DNA of 64,000 nt from Trichormus_B sp936914905. Its GTDB lineage: Bacteria > Cyanobacteriota > Cyanobacteriia > Cyanobacteriales > Nostocaceae. The translations under genes and the position numbers were made by a program. Location: NCBI RefSeq assembly GCF_039871975.1, contig NZ_JBDPLL010000001.1; one strand, given 5' to 3'. Shown one piece after another: positions 9,525 to 19,508 of the stretch. The notes below the pieces were generated by a model, which saw nothing but the letters and a program-made list of their open reading frames with translations, was not told the DNA's origin and made no database searches. The first letter of the stretch is position 1. The number at the start of each line of letters is the position of its first letter.

Positions 9525-11207
9525 TTAGGCACAGAAGTTTAAAAATATACCTACTTTCAGTGTTTTTGATTCACTCCTGTAACTACTAACTGTAAGTGAT
9601 CGCAAGTTGTTAAATAGTGGTTTAGCCAACACCTCTACAAATTTGAGAATCGGTAGCTGACGTTCCAGAATATCTTGGCTCTTTTTCCAGTCAATATATA
9701 CATAACCTTGGTTTGATTTAGGGAACATAGCTACATCATACTGATAATTGGGATTATCAAGGAAAGAATTTTCCCGACTGGAGAGAATTTTCTCCAAGGT
9801 TCCCAAATCAGAGGTAAAAATTTCATAATTATCAATGCTTGTATGGGCTCCCCGGATTTTTGCTTCGACGTTGACATCTGCTTGATCTTGAGTAGTAGCA
9901 GTTAACTCCGTCCAAGCGGAGACTGTTTGCTGGTTGAGGGTGAGGGAACTGACATTAAAACCCTTGTTCTTAGCAACCTTATCTAATCGCGCTATACCTG
10001 ATTCTAATTGTGGTGTTTTTTCCACCACAAACACCCAGTCAGGGTTTGTATTTGCTGGATTGGGTAAAAGAGCAATTGCATATTCTCCTACTACCCAACT
10101 AAAAATATCCTCATTCAAGTTTAAACCCCAGCGATTTTGTACATCAACCACAGGTTTGAGCCAACGAGAAATAGCTTCTTCCGGTGAACCATAGATCGTT
10201 GCTGTTCCTTGTTGCCAGAGTTTTGCTAAATTACTCTCACCCAGATTGGTTAAATTTGCACCTGTGATCGCCAAACCTACCAATTTTGGAATATATTGCA
10301 ATGCACCCACAGGTTTAGACAGTGGAACAGATACAGGTACAACTTCGGAGGCAGTGAAAAATGTACTTTCAGCCAAAAGTCCCTGGGAATTGAATACCAA
10401 AGAAATAAATTGGCTGTTATAGATCGATTCTCTCACTTCTAAACCTTGCCATTGTGCAACCATCGGCAAATTTAGGAAACTTACAGCTACAGCATCTTTA
10501 GGTAATTCTTTAATAGCTTGCTCATATTCTGGATAACTGCTCAAATTTAAATCTGGGGCTTGAACATTATTAATTGCTTCTCGCAGCACCTTAATATCAT
10601 TAGCAAACAAAACGAAATTATCAATAACCGCACCAGCTAAACTATTTCGGATTTTGGATTTTGGATTTTGGACTTCTGTGAGTCTTGCTATTTCGGGATA
10701 GTCATAAAGTAATTTCACACCATTATATTGTTCTACTTCTAAATTTGTTCCAGCCAAAGCCCGCTTAGAAAACAATACTTCCACAAACTCGCGGCTTTTT
10801 TCTGGGTTATTAGTAGAAAGTGCCATGAAATACCCTGGCTGTAGTCCATTTTCTGGATCACGGTCTATATCTTGGCTAGTAACAGCCAATGTAATTTCAT
10901 TATTGAGCCAAGGTTTAATATCGTCGTGGTAATTTATATTACTTTTTGCTAATAAACTGTTTTTGAATTTAGAAATTTCCCCTTGTTGTTCTATTGCTTG
11001 CAAACGGTCAGGATTAACCAGCAATGACACCATTACAGGTGACAACTTCGAGACAAATATAGCAGCCCCTGGTTGAGAGATAAGGCTGCTTAATTTGACG
11101 GGACTTTTACCGAAAAACCAGTAAAAGCCAGCAACAGCAATTAGTAGCACAGCAATGACACCGGCTATTTTGAAACCAAAGAAGGAACGTTGATTATTCA
11201 CATTCAA
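9525..11207 (-). CDS. DUF3352 domain protein, membrane-anchored
   Basis: A 560-residue protein with an N-terminal membrane anchor at about residues 11-30 (IAGVIAVLLIAVAGFYWFFG) preceded by a positively charged start, so the bulk faces the periplasm or lumen. The rest has the conserved cyanobacterial DUF3352 layout: ISQPGAAIFVSKLSPVMVSL near the start, NLPMVAQWQGLEV in the middle, and an ending like KSLTVSSYRSESKTLKVGIF. There are no catalytic motifs. The function is unknown. It is intact and full length for the family. A divergent rhodanese remnant starts about 60 bases away, so the promoter region is shared. Confidence 0.8.
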   Translation of the reverse strand: MNVNNQRSFFGFKIAGVIAVLLIAVAGFYWFFGKSPVKLSSLISQPGAAIFVSKLSPVMVSLLVNPDRLQAIEQQGEISKFKNSLLAKSNINYHDDIKPWLNNEITLAVTSQDIDRDPENGLQPGYFMALSTNNPEKSREFVEVLFSKRALAGTNLEVEQYNGVKLLYDYPEIARLTEVQNPKSKIRNSLAGAVIDNFVLFANDIKVLREAINNVQAPDLNLSSYPEYEQAIKELPKDAVAVSFLNLPMVAQWQGLEVRESIYNSQFISLVFNSQGLLAESTFFTASEVVPVSVPLSKPVGALQYIPKLVGLAITGANLTNLGESNLAKLWQQGTATIYGSPEEAISRWLKPVVDVQNRWGLNLNEDIFSWVVGEYAIALLPNPANTNPDWVFVVEKTPQLESGIARLDKVAKNKGFNVSSLTLNQQTVSAWTELTATTQDQADVNVEAKIRGAHTSIDNYEIFTSDLGTLEKILSSRENSFLDNPNYQYDVAMFPKSNQGYVYIDWKKSQDILERQLPILKFVEVLAKPLFNNLRSLTVSSYRSESKTLKVGIFLNFCA

Positions 11208-11265
11208 CCTATTTTCTCACTTTTCTGCCACTATGAAATAGTATAGGATTCTTTAGAAAGACTAC

Positions 11266-11625
11266 ATGACAGGTAAATCTTTTGGTCAATCCTTGACCCA
11301 GATTAGGGTGGAAGAACTAGCAAAACGTCTTGCTGACAGTGAGGCTGGTTTCCACTTGATAGACGTGCGCGAAGCGAAAGAAGTGGAAACAGCCAGTATT
11401 GAGGGCTTTGTCAACCTGCCTCTAAGTGAATTTGCCCAATGGGGTGAAGAAGTGTCTCATCGTTTTGATGCTAATGCAGAAACTATTGTTCTGTGTCATC
11501 ATGGTATTCTTTTCTGCTTAGATGTGTCAATGGTTAGTACATCAAGGTTTTACAGATGTTAAAATATTATGGGCGGCATTTCTGCTTACTCCATATTAGT
11601 TGATTTAGCAGTTCCTCAGTATTAG
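11266..11625 (+). pseudogene. Rhodanese-like sulfurtransferase, frameshifted twice
   Basis: The frame opens with ELAKRLADSEAGFHLIDVRE and EGFVNLPLSEFAQW, a rhodanese domain. It stays open through ETIVLCHHGI, where the active-site loop Cys lies, but a frameshift follows and the frame reads unrelated sequence to 11562. The true continuation (MCQWLVHQGFTDVKILW) is in a second frame and the end (GGISAYSILVDLAVPQY) in a third. One base appears to be missing from the W-GG junction (TGGGCGG instead of TGGGGCGG). Two independent indels in a protein of about 118 residues mean it is dead. Rhodanese domains transfer sulfur or act as phosphatase-like modules. Confidence 0.75.
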
Positions 11626-11990
11626 GAAATAGGTCAGTTATAAGTTATGGCTCTTAACTGCCTTCTTCCCCCTTTATTTGCTCACAACCAGCCATGTAAC
11701 AGAACCCAAATGGATATTTTGTATATTCAACTACAGCTTATTCAAGGGATATGATGAAATAATATGATTAAGTAGACCTGAATTTATCTTTTTTTGTGCT
11801 ATAGGTTAGGCTGTATTAATGAATACGCATAAAATCAATGCTGAAGGGAAGCTTTGCACTAAATTAATATAGTATAAATATATAATTTGTATGTAATCTT
11901 GATTTAATTAATAATTAATCTTTTGTGTGGTGAAAACCACGGATTTCTTCAAACCTTGGTTAAAATTCGCCTTCAGTAAAATATCCTCCT
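11626..11990. promoter_or_regulatory. Upstream region of hrcA
   Basis: About 365 bases without a gene. A perfect short hairpin with a GAAA tetraloop (GTGGT-GAAA-ACCAC) lies at 11927-11940, 50 bases before hrcA. I looked for a CIRCE operator (TTAGCACTC-N9-GAGTGCTAA) and did not find one here. Confidence 0.4.
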
Positions 11991-13088
11991 ATGCAAGTCC
12001 AGCTGACAAATCGACAACAGCATATACTTTGGGCAACTGTACGCCACTATATTGCTACAGCAGAACCTGTTGGTTCTAAAGCTCTAATTGAAGAATTTGA
12101 TCTTGGTGTTAGTTCCGCAACTATCCGCAATGTCATGGGCGTTTTAGAAAAATCAGGATTACTTTACCAACCACATACTTCTGCGGGTAGAATACCTTCT
12201 GATTCTGGTTATCGGATTTATGTTGATCAACTTATTACACCTTCTCTGCGAGACCCTACACGAACAGAAGCTTTAACTAAAGAAGTGGAAAATGCTTTAC
12301 AACAACGTCTCCATTGGGAAGATTGGAGTTTGGAAACTTTGTTACAAGGTGCGGCTCAAATTTTGGCAACTTTGAGTGGCTGTATTACTTTGATTACTAT
12401 GCCACAAACGACTACAGTGCAGTTAATACATTTGCAATTAGTGCAAATTGAAGGTAATAGAATTATGCTGATTGTGGTGACAGATAGTTATGAGACACAT
12501 TCTAAGGTGATGGATTTGTTCACTGCGTCGTCAGAAACTAAACCTGATCCAGCAATAATTGATCACGAATTACAGATTGTTTCTAACTTTTTGAATAGCC
12601 ATTTACGAGGACGAAGTTTATTAGAATTAGCCGAACTGGATTGGAGTGAATTAGATCAAGAGTTTCAACGCTATGGAAAATTATTGAAAAATTCAGTTGC
12701 AGAATTAGCGCGTCGGACGGTGGTAGCAAATGCAACACAAATCATGGTGCGGGGTGTCGGTGAGGTGTTACGTCAACCAGAATTTTCTCAAGTACAACAA
12801 GTACAAACTATTATCCATCTTTTAGAAGAAGAACAAGAGCAATTATGGCGGTTAATTTGTGAAGAATCGGATGTTGAGGAAATGGGTAAGGCAAGGGTGA
12901 CAGTGAGAATTGGGACAGAAAATCCACTAGAACCTATTCGGACTTGTTCATTAATTTCTTCTACTTATCGTCGGGGTTCTGTCCCTGTGGGGAGTGTAGG
13001 TGTTTTGGGTCCAACTCGGTTAGACTATGAAGGTGCGATCGTAGTTGTCGCAGCCGCAGCAGATTATCTATCGGAAGCTTTTAGTTAA
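11991..13088 (+). CDS. hrcA: Heat-inducible transcription repressor HrcA
   Basis: HrcA binds CIRCE operators and represses groESL-type chaperone genes, with GroEL needed for its folding. The 365-residue protein has the winged-helix N-terminus (LTNRQQHILWATVRHYIATA, EPVGSKALIEEF, SATIRNVMGVLEKSGLL) and the family hallmark HTSAGRIPSDSGYRIYVDQL at about residues 62-81. It ends with a GAF-like C-terminal domain (RTCSLISSTYRRGSVPVGSV, GVLGPTRLDY). Length fits the family. No CIRCE element was seen upstream, so self-regulation is not supported here. A broken membrane-protein gene follows 13 bases downstream. Confidence 0.95.
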   Translation: MQVQLTNRQQHILWATVRHYIATAEPVGSKALIEEFDLGVSSATIRNVMGVLEKSGLLYQPHTSAGRIPSDSGYRIYVDQLITPSLRDPTRTEALTKEVENALQQRLHWEDWSLETLLQGAAQILATLSGCITLITMPQTTTVQLIHLQLVQIEGNRIMLIVVTDSYETHSKVMDLFTASSETKPDPAIIDHELQIVSNFLNSHLRGRSLLELAELDWSELDQEFQRYGKLLKNSVAELARRTVVANATQIMVRGVGEVLRQPEFSQVQQVQTIIHLLEEEQEQLWRLICEESDVEEMGKARVTVRIGTENPLEPIRTCSLISSTYRRGSVPVGSVGVLGPTRLDYEGAIVVVAAAADYLSEAFS

Positions 13089-13101
13089 ACTTAATAGATT
13101 T

Positions 13102-13756
13102 ATGCCGAGAAAAATTTCTTTTGGTTTATTATGGCTAGGATTTATTTCCTATGCCTTTTTACTTGCTCCTCCTGATCAACCAGATACTTTGGAGTTAATT
13201 GAAAATCTTTCTACAGGTAATTTCCAAGGGATTAATACTGTCATGATTGCCTTATATTACATTATGGGTATCTGGCCTTTAATCTACGGTGCGTATTGAT
13301 GGGAGAGGGCAAAAAATCCATCCGCCCTTAGCCGTTTGCGATAGGTTCCTTTGCAGTTGGTGCTTTTGCTCTTTTACCGTATTTAGCTTTAAGAGAAACA
13401 AATCCAGAATTTGTAGGTAGAAAAAATCTATTCACATCACTGGTGTTTTACTAACTTTAGGTGCAGGTGCTTTAGTTGTATATAGTTTGCAAGGAGATTG
13501 GGTTAATGTTGCTCAAGAATGGCAAACTAGTAGATCTATTCATGTCATGAGTTTCGATTTTTGTATGTTGAGTTTATTATTTCCTACTTTATTCGGAGAT
13601 AATATAACGCGACGGGGTTGGAAGGATAATCCATTATTTTGGCTATTTGCTGTAATTCCTTTCTTTGGTGAGTTGATTTATTTGTGTGCACGGCCGTCTT
13701 TGAAAGAAGTGGATGTAGAGTTAACAGCTAATCAGCAAGCAACATTGACAAAATAA
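13102..13756 (+). pseudogene. Cyanobacterial multi-span membrane protein, broken into three frames
   Basis: Piece 1 (13102-13299) reads KISFGLLWLGFISYAFLLAP, PDQPDTLELIENLSTGNFQG and ALYYIMGIWPLIYGAY, then stops. Piece 2 (about 13300-13486) encodes FAVGAFALLPYLALRETNPE in another frame. Piece 3 (13487-13756) resumes as LQGDWVNVAQEWQTSRSIHV, MSFDFCMLSLLFPTLFGD and FWLFAVIPFFGELIYLC. Taken together they form one protein of about 215 residues with four to five transmembrane helices. It looks like a conserved cyanobacterial membrane protein of unknown function. At least two frameshifts make it inactive. The spacing after hrcA suggests it was once co-transcribed. Confidence 0.6.
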
Positions 13757-13919
13757 TTTAACGTCAGATGTGGTTTACAAGTTATGATTAAGGCTATTAC
13801 TTAGATAGTTCAAATTCAAGCAATATGTTAATCAGATTCACAGTAGAAAACTTTCTATCCTTTAACTAAACCGAACCTGATGTTCTTTTTACTAAAAATT
13901 AAGTAGAACGTGATTTGCG

Positions 13920-14085
13920 AATGATGAACTACAAGCAGAAAATTTCTAGTGGTTTTCGCTCATTCGATGAAAGCGGTTTCATTCGCTAATATCCGTTATT
14001 TTCTTTCCACTCCTTCTAAGCATGGTCTTAATCTGCTGGAAGTTATTACTGAGGTGCACCAAAAAGTATCTGCTGCTTTAAACCT
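13920..14085 (+). pseudogene. Possible IS66-type transposase C-terminal remnant
   Basis: Pieces reading QKISSGFRS and, in a shifted frame, FANIRYFLSTPSKHGLNLLE resemble the tail of IS66-type transposases (FRS...ARIRGYISTxRKQGxNxxEA). It lies directly before ISAzo13-like copy 2. The match is short and from memory of the family, so this is tentative. Confidence 0.35.
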
Positions 14086-14209
14086 TAGTTCCTTCATGTT
14101 GCTATGTCGTGAACTATTCAGGGTGTCAACAAGAGATCATCCTAATTCCGAACAGAAAGCTTCCAATAGACCAGCACCAGCAAGTAAGGATTGTGGAGTA
14201 AATGTGAAG

Positions 14210-15085
14210 TAAATAAGGTGTAAGAGTGCCAATAATATCTATACCCAATCTATACACTATAAGGATAGATGGAGAACTGGTAGATGATGGGCCTTGACCC
14301 TGGTGAAATTGAAGTTAAAATGCAACGATAGTATAAGTCTTTGTCAGAGAAGGATGGCCGGATATGGGTGGCGATTGAAGCCCTAAAATTAGGGTAGGGC
14401 AGCCAGGCATAGATCCGCGGCTTGCTGTTATGCCATCATGAAACCTGAAAGTTGGGCTTGGGAGAACTTGAGGAAGAAAAGGTGGTTGACCAGGAGGGGA
14501 TTCGCCAACCCGGAGGTGGAGGGAAATCAGCCTTTGAGAGGATTGCCTCCTCAGAAGAGGGGTTTTTCGGAGTGTTGGAGCAGCACAGAGCCGGTTTNNN
14601 NNNNNNNNNNNNNNNNNNNNNNNNNNNNNNNNNNNNNNNNNNNNNNNNNNNNNNNNNNNNNNNNNNNNNNNNNNNNNNNNNNNNNNNNNNNNNNNNNATG
14701 TGATGGGGCCCCTATCAATAGCTCTCCCTATTACATCTTCACACAGGACTTACAGGCCTTAGTTAATGAACTGGCTATCGAAATTCCGATCCCTCATTAT
14801 CTACCCTACACCTCCAAGTAGAATCCTCATATTTCTCCTCTGTGTCAGGGGCTGATTTTTGAGAGTGTCCAGACTGTAAAAGACCTCATGGCAATAGCAA
14901 CCACCCGAACTGGACTCAAACTCTTGACTACCATTCTCTATAACACCTATCAAACCGGCTAAACAGTGGCTGTTGACTTCAAATCAAATCTGAAGATTGT
15001 TTTTGATGAATTCTTACCCCAATGGAATTACACCCCTAAACCACAGTTACAGGTTATTTAATCCACTATCCTTAGTGTTCTGCAC
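14210..15085 (+). mobile_element. ISAzo13-like insertion sequence, copy 2, degenerate, with assembly gap
   Basis: The outer limits are set by identity with copy 3: one end is TAAATAAGGTGTAAGAGTGC and the other ends CTTAGTGTTCTGCAC. Transposase pieces are on the plus strand: RIWVAIEALKLG with a stop, LGELEEEKVVDQEGIRQPGG, GGKSAFERIASSEEGFFGVL, and beyond the gap LVNELAIEIPIPHYLPYTSK, a stop, GLIFESVQTVKDLMAIATT and VFDEFLPQWNYTPKPQLQVI. The PGGGxK and HYPPYTSKYNPIEHR-like motifs are typical of ISAzo13-family transposases. In-frame stops, including ones shared between copies, show it can no longer move by itself. Confidence 0.8.
14598..14697. other. Assembly gap (100 N)
   Basis: Exactly 100 N inside ISAzo13-like copy 2, at the middle of the transposase. 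Confidence 0.98.
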
Positions 15086-15150
15086 TTCTTCTAGTAGAGC
15101 ATCAAATTCTTGGTCAAAATCCTGATGAAACTCAACAACCCAAGTTATTA

Positions 15151-16288
15151 GAGACGTCTAAAAATTGACAAAGGAGTCTGTGTCTAGCTTTCCATAGTGT
15201 TAAGATTAGGAAATAGCCAAGGAGAGAATCGAGGTTAGGAATACTAACTGATAGGAACTATCTATGAAGATGTTAATGACTAATTTATAACTGACCTCAT
15301 ATCCATAACATTTATGAAATGTGCAAAACTAATGAACTAATTCCTAATGTGACTAAACCACAAATAGTAAGGATTACCTGTTCGTCAACTCGGGAGTCCA
15401 GGGAAAATATTTGTTGAGCTACCCGGAACTTTTTACAAGTCTAATGACGTTTTTAACAAAAATACGCTTGCTGGGAAATTCTTTATTTCGTACCTTTTAT
15501 TCTGAGGTTAATTCTCCCTTACGTGGTTTTTTATAAGGTATGCTAATATTGTTCCTCCTTGATATGCCTTATCTCCTTCAAATATTTGGTTTTTATGGGA
15601 TTTTTATTGTTGCTCTCGAAATAAGCTAATATCACTGCTTGGGCCTTTTTCTCCTACTTCTACATCGACAATATCTTTTCCTTCTGGTAAGATGACAAAC
15701 TGATTTTTCAATGTTTTCTGCTTGTTCTTAGCTCAAAAATACTTTTAAGGATATCTGCTCCTGATTATCTGAAGGCCTTGCTCGTTGCTATTCTATGCTG
15801 TCCACTATTAAGTGAAACTCCGTCAATAGCTCTATCGTGATCGCATACTCTCTGTCATCTTTTCCTAGATGTTTAAGGAGACTAGCAGGCAAAACATTTC
15901 CTAATGTCTCTAGCCAGTAATGAAATGTGTCCCTTGCTTCCGTTTTCGAGATACCGAAATACAAACCTAAAACCTCAAATGTTGGCATTTTCTTCAAAGA
16001 GAACAGGCATAGACATACCTGTTCTTTTATCTCTAGTTTCGATTTCGTCCCTCCTCCTTTCTGAATCTATACCTATGTTTTACTTTCTGTCTCAGCTTAA
16101 AGTTTTTTAAGCTGCATTTCAGCTTGGGCTAACAAGTCTTGAAACTGATGGTTAGTTATTCCTAGTACTTTGTTTTCTACGATGTGGATATTCAAGAATA
16201 TAATTAAGTGAATTTTTCCTTTTGGTAGACGGTCAAAATTCCTTTATACCATTTTTTTGATACCAAGTTAATTTTCCTGACAGGTCTA
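15151..16288 (-). mobile_element. IS5-like insertion sequence, copy A, degenerate
   Basis: The outer ends are the same as in copy B (37944-38751). The left end is GAGACGTCTAAAAATTGAC and the right end is TAATTTTCCTGACAGGTCTA (16269-16288). The ends form an imperfect inverted repeat, roughly AGACCTGTCAGAAAATTAAC. On the minus strand the N-terminal transposase region can be read as fragments (QFQDLLAQAEMQLKKL), then MPTFEVLGLYFGISKTEARD and TFHYWLETLGNVLPASLL (open 15788-15997). The catalytic DDE part towards 15151 is fragmented. The helix-turn-helix and linker fit cyanobacterial IS5-type transposases. It is inactive. Confidence 0.7.
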
Positions 16289-17000
16289 AGGGCTAAATTA
16301 TCTCTTCGCCATGTTACCCAAGTTCTTTTACTATTGAGATGACTCCAAAACCTTTTGCAAATAAGTATCCTGCTTATTTGCAATTAATTTGAGCTGAACT
16401 GCAATCTTATTTGCAATTAATTTGAGCCATCAATTGTCTTGTTTGCAAGCCTGAGCATTTATGTTTGCGAGCTGCAACACATACATACCATCATTCTTCT
16501 CCCCACTGTCGAGGGGAAACCCAAGCCTCAGGAGTAAGGGCTAAGGCGGAAATAATGTCAAAGTTAGCGGGGTTGAAAAAATGCTTATCACCTGTTTGGA
16601 AGACAAATTTCCTACTTATTGCGGTGGCTGCGGTTAAAGCCATAGTTGTCCAATGGTCACCCCTTAGTAATAAACTGAGTCCGAGAGAGGTAATTAAGGC
16701 GCTGCGGAGATTAAAGGACGGTGCTTTATGATTTGCGTGTTTGCTAATTACTAATTACAATATCCATTGGATTGATAGACAAGTTGCGATCAATATTAAA
16801 ATTAATTCAGGCCGCAATGTCCAGTCTCGTGTGCCAATCCCTAAAATCAGGAATAGACTCAGAAATAGAATTTGATAATATCTAATATCTTTAAAGATTA
16901 CCCCTTGATGCGGGGATTTCCCCTAACTTTCCATCAATTTAGACGAGAGTAGGGCTAAATAATATTCTTGTTACAATTGTTGTTACAGATTTTGTTGCAA
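16289..17000. other. Gene-poor stretch with a 22-bp direct repeat
   Basis: No recognisable gene. A direct repeat CTTATTTGCAATTAATTTGA(GC) is present at about 16373 and 16408. An open frame at 16465-16731 encodes an Ala/Arg/Lys-rich 88-residue peptide (for example LSPREVIKALRRLKDGAL) that I cannot assign; its first half has a composition unlike a real protein, so I do not call it a gene. Confidence 0.5.
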
Positions 17001-17185
17001 ATATAGAAATACAGCAAGAAAAATGCCGTTAACCCAGCACCACCGTTGAGAATATCATTACGACCATAGCCATAGATGGTGTCTGCAACACTTATACCTG
17101 CAAGTATGGGGTAAAATATTAGATATGAGTACCTTGAAAAGTACCGTTGTCATTGGAACTAGTACCACCGTAAATTCAAAATGCT
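17000..17185 (-). pseudogene. RTX/hemolysin-type calcium-binding repeat remnant
   Basis: The minus strand reads SVADTIYGYGRNDILNGGAG, matching the nonapeptide GGxGxDxLx pattern of RTX calcium-binding repeats (one to two units). It then runs into unrelated sequence. Nothing else of the presumed large secreted protein survives nearby. Confidence 0.45.
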
Positions 17186-17339
17186 TCTTTCAGAAGAGCT
17201 ACGCTAACAAACAAAATAGTGCTTCCAGCAGGCTGCGCCGAAAACAATCAAAACGTATATGGCGTTAGCTTTTCAGCGATTGGGAATGGTAGGTTTATTT
17301 ACGCTGTACTGTACTAGTGCCATTAATAGTAGCCATTTG

Positions 17340-18617
17340 CTATCTTGTGAGCATTTTATCATTCTTCCCCAATTCTGGAGTTTTTCCCTTCAAGCCAATC
17401 ATCAATTTGAGTGCAAATATTTTAAGCATGGGTACTCGCTGCATCAAGCATAAACCTAGGCGTCGTACAATTACCACTGGGAAGAAATTATTAGAAAACA
17501 CTCTATCTAACAAATCAGTAAAACCTAAAATTGTCAGGTTTTCTTTTCTTCGCCAACTTTCATACTTTTTGAGAATTTCAATTTTACCGATATCTTCACC
17601 AGCTTGGTTTGCTGTTTGGATAACTTCCGCTAATGCTGCTGCGTCACGAATCCCTAAATTCAAACCTTGTCCACCGACGGGATGACAGTTGTGTGCTGCG
17701 TCACCGACTAAAGCCAAACGAGGGAGAACATAGCGATCACTCTGCATCAACTGTACCTGAAAAATAAAGCGATCGCCTAATAATTCCAATTTACCCATCT
17801 GATCACCATAATACTTGGTGAGTTCAGCTAGAAAATCCTCATCACTCAAAGCAGACAAGGCTTTTGCTTCTTCATGGGGTGCAGTCCAAACAATGCGGCA
17901 ACGATTCCCCGGTAAAGGTAAAATTGCAAAAGGTCCACTAGACCAAAATTTTTCGTAGGCTGTATAGTTATGTGATTTTTCTGGTTTCACAAAAGCCACA
18001 ACACAAGACTGCCAATATTTCCAGCCTTTCGTTTTAATTCCCGCTGCTTGACGAATTGGCGACTTTGAACCATCAGCCGCTGCTAATAATTTACTGCGAA
18101 TTGACCGATTCTCACCTTCAACGTTGATATTAATGGTAACTATATCTTGCTCATTCTGCGTACTTACTACTTCCGCAGGAGACAGATAAGTTACATTTTT
18201 ACAACCTGCTACAAATTCCTGTAAAGGTTGTAACAGTGCATAATGTTCTCCCACATAACCTAATTCTTGTAACCCTAAATCAGAATTTTGAAATTTCACC
18301 ACCTCGGAATAATCTGCGTCAGATAAACGCACCTGTCTATATTTAGCGATATTAGGCAGGATTTTATCCCAAATTCCAATTCCTTGAAAAATTCGGGCTG
18401 ACAACAGATGTACAGCATAAGTTTGGCCTTTAGCTACTGCGGCCGATGTCACCTTAGCTTCAATTAGCAGTATACTTAAGCCAGAGTCTTTTAAAGCAGC
18501 AGCCAGAGTTAAACCAACAATCCCAGCACCGACAATTACCAAATCATAATCATATCCCCGTTGGTTTATGGGTGTGTGAGAAGAGGGAAGAATTTGAGTA
18601 AGCTGGGTAAGTGACAT
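17340..18617 (-). CDS. UbiH/COQ6-family FAD-dependent hydroxylase
   Basis: A 425-residue flavoprotein monooxygenase. It begins with a dinucleotide-binding motif (VIVGAGIVGLTLAAALKDSG) and an acidic strand end (LLIEA). The second FAD motif LALVGDAAHNCHPVGGQGLN lies near residue 300 and is followed by LGIRDAAALAEVI. The order and length match the UbiH/UbiF/VisC/COQ6 family that hydroxylates quinone-type rings. In cyanobacteria a role in plastoquinone or related quinone metabolism has been proposed, but the substrate cannot be told from the sequence. The ATG at 18617 directly precedes the conserved start. The gene is intact between two mobile elements; ISAzo13-like copy 3 lies 80 bases upstream, close to its promoter. 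Confidence 0.85.
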   Translation of the reverse strand: MSLTQLTQILPSSHTPINQRGYDYDLVIVGAGIVGLTLAAALKDSGLSILLIEAKVTSAAVAKGQTYAVHLLSARIFQGIGIWDKILPNIAKYRQVRLSDADYSEVVKFQNSDLGLQELGYVGEHYALLQPLQEFVAGCKNVTYLSPAEVVSTQNEQDIVTININVEGENRSIRSKLLAAADGSKSPIRQAAGIKTKGWKYWQSCVVAFVKPEKSHNYTAYEKFWSSGPFAILPLPGNRCRIVWTAPHEEAKALSALSDEDFLAELTKYYGDQMGKLELLGDRFIFQVQLMQSDRYVLPRLALVGDAAHNCHPVGGQGLNLGIRDAAALAEVIQTANQAGEDIGKIEILKKYESWRRKENLTILGFTDLLDRVFSNNFFPVVIVRRLGLCLMQRVPMLKIFALKLMIGLKGKTPELGKNDKMLTR

Positions 18618-18697
18618 TGTTAAGATAGATGACGGTGTTTTACCTATTATTTTTACGCAAGTTCCCTAAGAGAGCAAGGGATCGCAGTCGGTTAACC

Positions 18698-19508
18698 GTG
18701 CAGAACACTAAGGATAGTGGATTAAATAAGCTGTAACTGTGGTTTAGGGGTGTAATTCCATTGGGGCAAGAATTGATCAAAAATAATCTTCAGACTTGAT
18801 TTGAAGTCAACAGCCATATTTCGGCCGGTTTAATAGGTGTTATAGAGAATGGTAGTCAAGAGTTTGAGTTCAGTTCGGGTAGTTGCCGTTGCTATGAGGT
18901 CTTTTACAGTCTGCACACTCTCAAAAATCAGCCCCTGATACAGGAGAGGAATATGAGGAAAGAAACGATACCCAATGGGATTGTAGTTGGAGGTGTAGGG
19001 GGGATAATGAGGGATGGGAATTTCCACATGGCCAGTTCATTNNNNNNNNNNNNNNNNNNNNNNNNNNNNNNNNNNNNNNNNNNNNNNNNNNNNNNNNNNN
19101 NNNNNNNNNNNNNNNNNNNNNNNNNNNNNNNNNNNNNNNNNCAATCGTTTCAAACACTGATTTCCCTCTACCTCCGGGTTGGCGAATCCCCTCCTGGTCA
19201 ACCACCTTTTCTTCCTCAAGTTCCCCCAAGCTCAACTTTCAGGTTTCATGATGGCATAACAGCAAGCCGCGGATCTATGCCTGCCCACCCTACCCTACTT
19301 TTAGGGGTTCAATCGCCGCCCATATAGGGTGATCCTTCTCTGACAAAGACTTATAGTATCGTTGCATTTTAACTTCAATTTCACCAGGGTCAGGGCCCAT
19401 CATCTACCAGTTCTCCATCTATCCTTATACTATCTTATAGTATAAGTATAGTGTCTTACGGGGTATAGATTGGGTATAGATATTATTGGCACTCTTACAC
19501 CTTATTTA
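18698..19508 (-). mobile_element. ISAzo13-like insertion sequence, copy 3, degenerate, with assembly gap
   Basis: It has the same outer ends as copy 2 (GTGCAGAACACTAAGGATAG on the left; CACCTTATTTA on the right). Transposase pieces on the minus strand are LGELEEEKVVDQEGIRQPGG before the gap and MEIPIPHYPPYTSNYNPIGY plus RFFPHIPLLYQGLIFESVQT after it. The highly conserved NPIEHR-type site reads NPIGYR. The right end overlaps the last codons of yebC (stop at 19495-19497), so the insertion sits exactly at the 3' end of that gene. A TATAGTATAAG near-palindrome lies just inside this end (19423-19448). Confidence 0.8.
19042..19141. other. Assembly gap (100 N)
   Basis: Exactly 100 N inside ISAzo13-like copy 3. 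Confidence 0.98.

Noticed and set aside
11626..11990. CIRCE operator upstream of hrcA
   Set aside because: No TTAGCACTC/GAGTGCTAA pair found; only a short GAAA hairpin is present.
14438..14821. Open frames spanning the N gaps
   Set aside because: They are open only because N codons contain no stops; they do not represent proteins.
16465..16731. 88-residue frame in the IS-rich region
   Set aside because: No recognised family, no ribosome site, and a first half with unnatural composition; only its last 50 residues look protein-like, so it is at most a remnant.
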